Below, piece after piece: positions 1 to 5,480 of a stretch of 5,753 nt of DNA (positions are counted from its first letter, which is position 1; every line of letters starts with the position of its first letter). The notes beneath the pieces are model-generated. The model ran no database searches, was not told the DNA's origin, and saw nothing but the letters and a program-made list of their open reading frames with translations. A program made the translations under genes and the position numbers. The stretch is from a bacterium. GTDB taxonomy: Bacteria > SZUA-182 > SZUA-191 > JAJRXT01. The DNA is taken from NCBI GenBank assembly GCA_024277605.1, contig JAJRUU010000219.1, positions 1-5,753 of the forward strand, read 5' to 3'.

Positions 1-2
1 CT

Positions 3-119
3 CACAAAGAAACTACTAGATCAGGACGCTGATTTCGCAGATTATTTTTCAAAAAAAATCCCGAAAATCTGCGTTTGGGTCAATGACCCTTATCTGCGTC
101 CTGATTTTAGTTTTTATTT
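3..119. repeat. Imperfect long inverted repeat in the rRNA spacer
   Basis: Seen: the arm at 20-29 (ATCAGGACGC) is exactly complementary to 96-105. CGCAGAT at 36-42 is complementary to 67-73 and again to 92-98. Outer segments (ACAAAGAAA near 4-12 and TTTCTTTGT near 118-126) extend the symmetry imperfectly. A near-palindrome GGGTCAATGACCC lies at 77-89 between two copies of ATCTGCGT (67-74, 92-99). The phrase continues into CTCTGTGACCTTTGTGG near 131-146. From memory, sequences of this wording occur as dispersed intergenic repeats in many environmental bacterial genomes. It encodes nothing that I can see. In the rRNA transcript (minus strand) it would fold into a long hairpin. Confidence 0.55.
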
Positions 120-199
120 TCTTTGTATTCTCTGTGACCTTTGTGGTGAAAATCTTTTTTATTTCGACTTTATTAGAAACCGAAACATCATATACAGCT

Positions 200-349
200 T
201 TAGCTTCCCTTGATTCTTAATAAACCATCGCCAATTATTTTGTATTCACCACAAGCAACTTTTTCTAGGCAATTATATATTCTTTGGGTATCAGCTCTTC
301 CACCTACCGATTGGATACATTTTAAAATTGCTATCTCCCAAACACCCAT
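200..349 (-). CDS. Small winged-helix-like protein or gene remnant inside the rRNA spacer
   Basis: A 49-codon ORF starts 12 bases after the CCA end of tRNA-Ala and ends at TAA. GAGGG (354-358) lies four bases before its ATG, a usable though close ribosome-binding site. Residues 3-30 (VWEIAILKCIQSVGG, then ADTQRIYNCLEK) follow the pattern W-x-x-A-I-L-x-x-I-x-x-x-G-G-x-A-x-x-x-x-I-Y. I associate this pattern with small winged-helix DNA-binding modules found alone or ahead of restriction-endonuclease-like domains. The tail (EYKIIGDGLLRIKG, 35-48) resembles the closing strand of such a fold. At 49 residues it is about half the length of a full module, so the middle may have been lost. It would be co-transcribed with 16S rRNA. 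It could be a remnant, a real small regulator or a chance ORF. Homology is from memory and untested. Confidence 0.4.
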   Translation of the reverse strand: MGVWEIAILKCIQSVGGRADTQRIYNCLEKVACGEYKIIGDGLLRIKGS

Positions 350-361
350 CTTGCCCTCATC

Positions 362-437
362 TGGTGGAGATGAGCGGGTTCGAACCGCTGACCCCCTGCG
401 TGCAAAGCAGGTGCTCTCCCAGCTGAGCTACACCCCC
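362..437 (-). tRNA. tRNA-Ala (anticodon TGC)
   Basis: The reverse complement folds into a complete 76-nt cloverleaf. The acceptor stem is GGGGGTG/CATCTCC with G-U pairs. The D arm has GCTC/GAGC, the anticodon stem is CCTGC/GCAGG with loop TTTGCAC (anticodon at 402-404), and the T arm is AGCGG/CCGCT with loop TTCGAAC. The discriminator is A and the CCA is encoded. It is the second tRNA in the 16S-Ile-Ala spacer, the commonest bacterial arrangement, and is expected to be released from the pre-rRNA by RNase P and 3' processing. Confidence 0.98.
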
Positions 438-438
438 G

Positions 439-569
439 GAATAAAATGACAAATGTCAAAACCCAAAGAGTCAATGACCCAAACTCAAAGGAATACCAAA
501 GTTCAAATGCCAAATTCTGGCATCAGGATATTGGGTCCCATTTGAGCTTTGGCATTTGTCATTTTATTC
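439..569. repeat. Inverted-repeat element filling the tRNA-Ile/tRNA-Ala gap
   Basis: Seen: 439-455 and 553-569 are a perfect 17-bp inverted repeat (GAATAAAATGACAAATG and its complement). The right end abuts the tRNA-Ile CCA and the left end is one base from the tRNA-Ala 5' end. Inside, ATGCCA/TGGCAT (507-512/518-523) forms an apical hairpin, and the intervening arms keep partial complementarity (runs of CAAA/TTTG and ACCC/GGGT). The whole 131-bp unit therefore folds as one long imperfect stem. No coding sequence is present. It may be a miniature, MITE-like or dispersed intergenic repeat, or a spacer hairpin that helps separate the two tRNAs. Which one cannot be told from one copy. Confidence 0.7.
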
Positions 570-647
<78 letters not shown>

Positions 648-689
648 GAACCTTTGAGCTCGCTTCTCTATACTCCAGCATAAATTAAA

Positions 690-707
690 ATAGCTACCGA
701 CTTGGGG
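690..707 (-). promoter_or_regulatory. 16S rRNA processing stem, 3' arm
   Basis: In the transcript this segment (CCCCAAGTCGGTAGCTAT) pairs with the leader segment at 2412-2430, giving about 18 base pairs with one G-U pair and one bulged U. The two arms bracket the 16S gene, about 66 bases beyond its 3' end and 79 bases ahead of its 5' end. This is the geometry of the long duplex that RNase III cuts to release pre-16S rRNA. The pairing is seen directly. The RNase III role follows from known bacterial rRNA maturation. Confidence 0.85.
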
Positions 708-722
708 TAATTTTAGGTGACT

Positions 723-757
723 TGATAAACTTTGGGACATCGCCCCTCTGTTTATCA
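723..757 (-). other. Spacer hairpin just downstream of 16S
   Basis: TGATAAAC (723-730) and GTTTATCA (750-757) are perfectly complementary, an 8-bp stem. The 19-base interior can pair further through GGG (734-736) and CCC. It lies between the mature 16S 3' end and the 3' processing arm, so it is within the precursor segment trimmed from pre-16S. There is no following T-run on either strand, so it is not a terminator. Confidence 0.55.
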
Positions 758-769
758 GCCCCATTTACT

Positions 770-2333
<1,564 letters not shown>

Positions 2334-2345
2334 AAATTATAATCG

Positions 2346-2359
2346 GTCAGTTGCCTGAC
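2346..2359 (-). other. Small leader hairpin next to the 16S 5' end
   Basis: GTCAG (2346-2350) and CTGAC (2355-2359) form a 5-bp stem with a four-base loop, 13 bases upstream of the estimated 16S start. A second weak stem, ACGTT (about 2387-2391) with AACGT (about 2402-2406), sits further up the leader. Both are within the pre-16S segment enclosed by the processing stem. Confidence 0.35.
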
Positions 2360-2411
2360 TTGGACTTCTTATGGTACTTACTTCACGTTCAAAGTTATTT
2401 AAACGTATGCG

Positions 2412-2430
2412 CCCACAAGTCAGTAGCTAT
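2412..2430 (-). promoter_or_regulatory. 16S rRNA processing stem, 5' arm
   Basis: The transcript segment ATAGCTACTGACTTGTGGG pairs with the segment at 690-707 across the whole 16S gene. There is one G-U pair and one bulged U. It lies directly downstream of boxA, as in characterised bacterial rrn leaders. Confidence 0.85.
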
Positions 2431-2436
2431 ATTCTA

Positions 2437-2449
2437 TTTTCAAAGAGCA
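2437..2449 (-). promoter_or_regulatory. rrn boxA antitermination site
   Basis: The minus strand reads TGCTCTTTGAAAA, matching the bacterial rrn boxA consensus (TGCTCTTTAACA in E. coli, TTCTTTGAAAA types elsewhere). BoxA RNA binds NusB-NusE and nucleates the antitermination complex that lets polymerase cross the untranslated rRNA genes. Its position, between the promoter and the 16S processing stem, is the expected one. Confidence 0.85.
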
Positions 2450-2461
2450 AAAAACACCTAT

Positions 2462-2493
2462 CTTCCAATCCCTTTCCTTCTGTGAATTGGGAG
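2462..2493 (-). other. Leader stem-loop upstream of boxA (boxB-like)
   Basis: CTTCCAAT (2462-2469) pairs with ATTGGGAG (2486-2493), an 8-bp stem with one G-U pair and a 16-base loop. In the transcript it lies 12 bases before boxA, the place where boxB stem-loops occur in some rrn leaders. The sequence is not conserved enough to name it with confidence. Confidence 0.45.
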
Positions 2494-2516
2494 GCTAGAT
2501 GAATTGTCTGTTTAAA

Positions 2517-2540
2517 ACAGCAGGTTGTTACCCCTGCTGT
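2517..2540 (-). other. Hairpin at the 5' end of the rRNA leader
   Basis: ACAGCAGG (2517-2524) and CCTGCTGT (2533-2540) form a perfect 8-bp, GC-rich stem with an eight-base loop. With the -10 box at 2547-2552, transcription should start near 2540, so this hairpin would form the extreme 5' end of the pre-rRNA. In the transcript it is followed by TTTT, a weak terminator-like tail. An overlapping alternative stem, CTGTTT/AAACAG (2508-2513/2515-2520), competes for part of it. Confidence 0.5.
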
Positions 2541-2546
2541 ATTTAG

Positions 2547-2575
2547 AGACTACCACAAGCATATATGGCTGTCAA
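2547..2575 (-). promoter_or_regulatory. rRNA operon promoter (sigma-70 type)
   Basis: On the minus strand an exact TTGACA -35 box (2570-2575) is followed by a 17-bp spacer and TAGTCT as -10 (2547-2552). The -10 is preceded by TGG, an extended -10 element. The stretch just upstream (about 2576-2612) has A-runs at roughly helical spacing, suitable for an UP element. The first transcribed base would be near 2540. Strong -35 and UP signals with an imperfect -10 are typical of growth-regulated rrn promoters. Confidence 0.8.
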
Positions 2576-2628
2576 GATCTTTTTTACAGTTTTTGAATTT
2601 ATTTCCACAGTACAATAAAATCATATAA

Positions 2629-2690
2629 TTACATTTGCTCTTAATGTGCGAATCCCCACTTCAGCTCAAATGTACTTTGACCCGCATTTT
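2629..2690. repeat. Degenerate tandem repeats resembling an IS terminus
   Basis: Two imperfect direct repeats of about 22 bases lie in tandem: TGCTCTTAATGTGCG followed by CCCC (2636-2658), and AGCTCAAATGTACTTTGACC (2663-2682). Both share GCTC-n-AATGT-n-C and a following CCC run. TACATTTG/CAAATGTA (2630-2637/2667-2674) also makes an 8-bp inverted repeat. The wording recalls the multiple terminal repeats at ends of IS21-type elements, but no istA or istB sequence is in the window. This is recollection, not a database match. Confidence 0.3.
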
Positions 2691-2717
2691 GGTTTTTACT
2701 TTTCTAATGCTTATAAC

Positions 2718-2970
2718 TTATTCAATATGCCTGCCTTGAACAGAACGCATCATAACACTGGTTCCCGCACATTTGCAACACTTTTTTTTAGCTTTGAATA
2801 ATTTATTTATGTTAGAGCAATATGTGCAACAAATAAAGGGTATCTTGAAAACCTGATCTATTCATAAATTCAGACTGGGCTTGCCAGACCCCTTGTGAGA
2901 TAAGGTTTATGAGCCAACGTCCAATAAAACTTTGTTTGCCCGAGGCGGCAGGAATAGGAGACTGATAAAT
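2718..2970 (-). pseudogene. Possible frameshifted remnant encoding a zinc ribbon
   Basis: Two overlapping minus-strand frames read on from one another. The first (2970 to TAA at 2812) gives 52 codons including GRWLINLISQGVWQAQSEFM. The second (2861 to TAA at 2718) gives 47 codons with CTYC and CCKC. That is a CxxC, 14 residues, CxxC zinc-ribbon pattern, preceded by DQVFKIPFI and followed by CAGTSVMMRSVQG. A shift of one base near 2820-2861 would join them into one protein of about 85 residues. Neither frame has a convincing start codon or ribosome-binding site, and a stop (2971-2973) closes the first frame upstream. I read it as a decayed gene end. Chance is a serious alternative because the stretch is AT-rich and short. 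I do not recognise the family. Confidence 0.3.
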
Positions 2971-3009
2971 TTATATTTTTCAACTAAATATCGAGCTGCT
3001 CATAACAAG

Positions 3010-3026
3010 ACCCGAATTTTTCGGGT
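3010..3026 (-). terminator. Hairpin, possible tRNA-Leu terminator
   Basis: ACCCGAA (3010-3016) and TTCGGGT (3020-3026) form a perfect 7-bp stem with a three-base loop. On the minus strand it is followed by CTTGTTAT, a weak T-rich tail. It lies about 145 bases downstream of the tRNA-Leu 3' end. It may act with the longer hairpin at 3067-3101. The tail is poor, so the terminator call is tentative. Confidence 0.35.
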
Positions 3027-3066
3027 TATAATTCAAGACTTGCCCTGTTTTTCTATTGTTCACTGG

Positions 3067-3101
3067 GAAAGATGGAAATTTTTGCACAATTTCCATCTTT
3101 C
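3067..3101 (-). other. Strong 14-bp hairpin downstream of tRNA-Leu
   Basis: GAAAGATGGAAATT (3067-3080) and its exact complement (3088-3101) enclose a seven-base loop. The stem is perfect but AT-rich and lacks a T-run after it on either strand, apart from the TTT inside its own arm. It is the first strong structure met by polymerase after tRNA-Leu, about 70 bases past the CCA. It could stabilise or define the precursor 3' end, or terminate weakly. Confidence 0.5.
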
Positions 3102-3169
3102 GGACAAATCTGAGTCATCTAATCAAAAACAATGTAGTTCGCATTTACTATAAATATCAAAATGATAGT

Positions 3170-3257
3170 TGGTGCCGGAGGTCGGAATCGAACCGACACG
3201 GGCGCAAGGCCCGCGGGATTTTGAGTCCAGTGCGTCTACCAATTTCACCACTCCGGC
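3170..3257 (-). tRNA. tRNA-Leu (anticodon CAA)
   Basis: The reverse complement gives an 88-nt class II tRNA with encoded CCA. The acceptor stem is GCCGGAG/CTCCGGC. The D stem is three base pairs, as usual for Leu. The anticodon loop is CTCAAAA (anticodon at 3221-3223), the long variable arm is CGGGC-CTTGC-GCCCG, and the T arm is GTCGG/CCGAC. The anticodon stem CTGGA/TCCCG has a U-C mismatch at its second pair (28-42). It is a single-gene unit with its own promoter, divergent from the protein-coding cluster. Confidence 0.97.
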
Positions 3258-3286
3258 GTTTTATTTGACGTATATTAGATGTAGCA

Positions 3287-3300
3287 ATTTTACGTAAAAT
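3287..3300. promoter_or_regulatory. 14-bp perfect palindrome at the tRNA-Leu start site
   Basis: ATTTTACGTAAAAT is exactly self-complementary. It begins one base downstream of the -10 box of the tRNA-Leu promoter and covers the expected transcription start (about 3293-3295). A repressor dimer here would block initiation. The palindrome is AT-rich, so chance is possible, and no partner copy occurs in the window. Confidence 0.3.
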
Positions 3301-3329
3301 ATAATATCTTATGTATTGAGAGGTGTCAA
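3301..3329 (-). promoter_or_regulatory. tRNA-Leu promoter (sigma-70 type)
   Basis: The minus strand has an exact TTGACA (3324-3329), a 17-bp spacer and TATTAT (3301-3306, five of six matches). The start would be near 3294, leaving a leader of about 37 bases before the tRNA. The -35 box sits in the same TCTTGACA context as the rrn promoter. Confidence 0.85.
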
Positions 3330-3371
3330 GACATTATGGTTGCAGCTTTCCTGTATCAATAATGTATTTAT

Positions 3372-3400
3372 GTTACTGTGGCATTTATTTTAAATATAAT
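3372..3400 (+). promoter_or_regulatory. Promoter of the plus-strand gene cluster
   Basis: An exact TATAAT (3395-3400) lies 17 bases after GTTACT (3372-3377), which matches three of six -35 positions. The start would be near 3407, giving a short leader of about 23 bases that contains the ribosome-binding site of the first gene. It is divergent from the tRNA-Leu promoter, whose -35 ends 43 bases away. Confidence 0.55.
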
Positions 3401-3429
3401 CTCAATTCTTAAAGGGTGGTGATTAAACT

Positions 3430-3960
3430 ATGGCTGCAAGAAAAAAGAGGTGCCGATTCTGTGGCGCAATAAATCCCGGGGAAGCTACAGTTTGTGAGCT
3501 TTGTAGTCGCACATTATCCAGCAAGCGACACACTATGGTAAAATCAATTATTGGGATTGTGCTGGGGATAGCATTGATTGTAGTGATATATGCTATCCAG
3601 AAGACCCCGCTTCATATTACCGGCTCATTGCATGCACCCCGTTTGGAGCTTATTTCATCATCAGGTTATGCCTCTATTTCGGGCGAGATGATTGTGGAAG
3701 GGAAGGTGCGCAATATAGGCGGTGATATGTTAGAAGATATTCAGGTCACAGTTTCCTGGTATGATAAACAGGTAAATAAAATATCCAAAGCTAAATCCGA
3801 TATTTATCTTAATCCGGTTCTAAGTTTTCAAGTTTCCCCTTTTAGGGTCAGCATGCCCCATGATCCACAGATGGGAAGATATGATATTAGCTTCACTACC
3901 CCAAAGGGTGAGGCGATTTACACCAGAGATGTGCGTGGAAAAGCAGAGGCTAATGAATAA
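3430..3960 (+). CDS. Zinc-ribbon, single-pass membrane protein with FxLYD-like domain
   Basis: The 176-residue product has three parts. A zinc ribbon at residues 8-25 has Cys8, Cys11, Cys22 and Cys25 in the form CRFCG...CELC. A hydrophobic helix (about 37-56) is preceded by the basic KRHTMVK. A beta-rich domain at about 84-161 includes GEMIVEGKVRNIGGDMLEDI followed by VTVSWYD, the hallmark of FxLYD-type domains. By topology the ribbon should face the cytoplasm and the FxLYD domain the periplasm or outside. FxLYD proteins are thought to bind or scaffold at the envelope, but no reaction is known for this one. The ATG is chosen because AAAGGGTGGTGAT (3411-3423) pairs with the anti-Shine-Dalgarno region six bases ahead, and because it sits just before the basic zinc-ribbon start. 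It heads a cluster whose next gene begins eight bases after its stop. Domain calls are from memory of the patterns. Confidence 0.88.
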   Translation: MAARKKRCRFCGAINPGEATVCELCSRTLSSKRHTMVKSIIGIVLGIALIVVIYAIQKTPLHITGSLHAPRLELISSSGYASISGEMIVEGKVRNIGGDMLEDIQVTVSWYDKQVNKISKAKSDIYLNPVLSFQVSPFRVSMPHDPQMGRYDISFTTPKGEAIYTRDVRGKAEANE

Positions 3961-3968
3961 GGGATTAG

Positions 3969-4283
3969 ATGTTGCAACATTATTTGGCTCATACGGATGA
4001 TCGGCAAGTACTTGAGTTTACCCTGCAAGAGATACGGGGTTATATAAATACTGCCAGACACAGTGAGCTTTTAGCGGATGGGAGCTTACATATTTTTGCT
4101 GCCGATGAGCGGCATTTCTATATAGACATACCCACAGTCAAAGCGGAAACTATCTTTCCCGCAGAAAAAGGTTTTGCTACTGGAAGAAAGATACTAAACG
4201 AGAAAAGTCACGACGGCGCCGACTTTTATCTTTGTAAAGATGGAAGAATAAGAGAATTAGCTCCTCCCCGGAGCTGCGCTTAG
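3969..4283 (+). CDS. Hypothetical protein, 104 residues
   Basis: I do not recognise this protein. It has no signal peptide or membrane helix and looks soluble and mixed alpha/beta. A helical, acidic start (residues 1-36, with LEFTLQEIRGYINTARHSEL) is followed by a strand-rich part (LHIFAADERHFYIDIP, 40-55). A Gly/Lys-rich middle and the short stretch DFYLCKDGRIREL (85-97) follow. Only one Cys (89) lies outside the extreme C-terminus, so no metal site is obvious. The ATG is eight bases after the preceding stop, and its ribosome-binding site AAGGG (3959-3963) overlaps that stop codon, so translation is probably coupled. The frame is well isolated and codon use resembles its neighbours, supporting a real gene. 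Its role with an FxLYD membrane protein and an epimerase is unknown. Confidence 0.8.
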   Translation: MLQHYLAHTDDRQVLEFTLQEIRGYINTARHSELLADGSLHIFAADERHFYIDIPTVKAETIFPAEKGFATGRKILNEKSHDGADFYLCKDGRIRELAPPRSCA

Positions 4284-4316
4284 CCCCAAAAATAACTTGA
4301 AATTCATGATAAGCTG

Positions 4317-4334
4317 AAACTAAGAGGTTAGTTT
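4317..4334 (+). promoter_or_regulatory. Hairpin presenting the wecB ribosome-binding site
   Basis: AAACTAA (4317-4323) and TTAGTTT (4328-4334) form a perfect 7-bp stem whose four-base loop is GAGG, the Shine-Dalgarno core for the ATG at 4341. G-U and U-A pairs may extend it to nine. The core is 13 bases from the start codon, longer than usual, but closing the stem shortens nothing downstream of it. The stem is AT-only apart from two G-C pairs, so it should melt easily and could act as a temperature- or ribosome-sensitive switch. Confidence 0.4.
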
Positions 4335-4340
4335 TAAATA

Positions 4341-5480
4341 ATGTCAGGCAAATATAAAATCATAAATGTAGTAGGCGCCCGGCCGAATTTCATGAAAATA
4401 GCCCCCATAATGGAGGCTATGCTGAAAGAGCCTGCTTTTGAACCGCTGCTGGTGCATACCGGCCAGCACTATGATGAGGAGATGTCACAGCTCTTTTTTA
4501 AGCAGTTGGGAATTCCCAAACCAGCTATTGACCTGGAGGTGGGCTCGGCTTCTCATGCGCAGCAAACCGCAGAGATCATGCGCCGCTTTGAACCGGTACT
4601 GTTGGAGCATAAACCCCAGTTAGTGCTAGTGGTGGGTGATGTCAATTCCACCATAGCCTGTACCCTGGTAGCGGCCAAGCTGCATATTAAAGTGGCGCAT
4701 GTGGAGGCTGGTTTGCGCAGCTTCGATCGTGGCATGCCGGAAGAAATCAATCGATTGCTCACCGATGCTATCTCTGATTATCTTTTCACTACCGAAGAAA
4801 GTGCGCATCAGAATCTGGAGCGGGAAGGCATCCCGGAGCATAAGATCCACTTTGTAGGCAATGTGATGATCGATACTTTAATGAAGAATTGCCGACAAGC
4901 GTCCACTTCTCAAATATTACCGCAACTGGGGCTGGACAATGGGCAGGATTATGCCGTACTGACGCTGCACCGCCCCAGCAATGTCGATCTTAGAGATACC
5001 CTGGAGCGCGTATTGACCGCTATTCATGAGGTGGCCCAGCGCCTGCCGGTCATCTTTCCCATACACCCCCGCACAAAAAAGCAGATCCGGCAATTCGGCT
5101 TAGAACATATGTTATCTGCACTAGCCACTAATCCTCCACCTGCTGCCTGTGCACCAGGAATCTATTGTATTAACCCACTGGGTTACCTGGATTTTTTACG
5201 GCTAACCAGTAAATCCAAACTGGCGCTGACCGATTCCGGCGGCTTGCAGGAGGAAACCACCGTGTTGGGCATTCCCTGTATAACCTTGCGGGAGAATACC
5301 GAGCGTCCGGTAACCGTGAGCTGCGGCACAAATGTGATCGTTGGCACAGATGCAGAAAAAATAATATCCGAAAGCTTAAAGGCACTGGAAGGCCGGGCTA
5401 AAAAAGGGCAAGTTCCTGAAAAATGGGATGGTCTGGCAGCTGACAGGATCGTGCAAGTGTTAAAACAGATAGCTGCATAG
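4341..5480 (+). CDS. wecB: UDP-N-acetylglucosamine 2-epimerase, non-hydrolysing (WecB/MnaA type)
   Basis: The 379-residue product has full family length and a GT-B-like double Rossmann architecture. It interconverts UDP-GlcNAc and UDP-ManNAc in the cytoplasm, supplying ManNAc-type sugars for surface polysaccharides. Visible motifs are GARPNF (12-17), TGQHYDEEMS (40-49), GDVNST (99-104), HVEAGLRSFDRGMPEE (120-135), LTLHRPSNVD (207-216), IHPRTKK (241-247) and TDSGGLQEE (297-305). Asp100, Glu122, Glu134 and His210 align with catalytic residues Asp95, Glu117, Glu131 and His213 of E. coli WecB. The TGQHYD form differs from the AQHRxMLDQ form of allosterically regulated enzymes, so substrate and control could differ, for example toward a diacetamido sugar. 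GAGG (4324-4327) is the likely ribosome-binding site. The gene lies 57 bases after the preceding ORF and ends just before an intrinsic terminator. No other polysaccharide gene is in the window. Confidence 0.95.
   Translation: MSGKYKIINVVGARPNFMKIAPIMEAMLKEPAFEPLLVHTGQHYDEEMSQLFFKQLGIPKPAIDLEVGSASHAQQTAEIMRRFEPVLLEHKPQLVLVVGDVNSTIACTLVAAKLHIKVAHVEAGLRSFDRGMPEEINRLLTDAISDYLFTTEESAHQNLEREGIPEHKIHFVGNVMIDTLMKNCRQASTSQILPQLGLDNGQDYAVLTLHRPSNVDLRDTLERVLTAIHEVAQRLPVIFPIHPRTKKQIRQFGLEHMLSALATNPPPAACAPGIYCINPLGYLDFLRLTSKSKLALTDSGGLQEETTVLGIPCITLRENTERPVTVSCGTNVIVGTDAEKIISESLKALEGRAKKGQVPEKWDGLAADRIVQVLKQIAA

Noticed and set aside
141..254. Inverted repeat TTGTGGTGAA/TTCACCACAA (141-150 and 245-254)
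   Set aside because: A 10-bp match at this distance is near chance expectation, and one arm lies within the small ORF.
79..480. Shared 11-mer GTCAATGACCC at 79-89 and 470-480
   Set aside because: Several 11-base matches are expected by chance in a window this size, so it does not by itself link the two spacer repeats.
331..513. Minus-strand ORF of 60 codons across tRNA-Ala
   Set aside because: It reads through the tRNA itself and contains the familiar spurious translation SSAGRAPALHAGG produced by tRNA-Ala genes.
2932..3268. Plus-strand ORFs of 73 and 70 codons upstream of and across tRNA-Leu
   Set aside because: They cross two hairpins and the antisense of tRNA-Leu (spurious SESNRHGRKARG) and lack ribosome-binding sites.
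3969..3980. Perfect 12-bp palindrome ATGTTGCAACAT at a start codon
   Set aside because: About one 12-bp palindrome is expected by chance per window of this length, and it leaves no room for a hairpin loop.
4259..4275. Hairpin AGCTCC/GGAGCT at the end of the 104-residue gene as a terminator
   Set aside because: No T-run follows; it is inside coding sequence and polymerase probably reads on to wecB.
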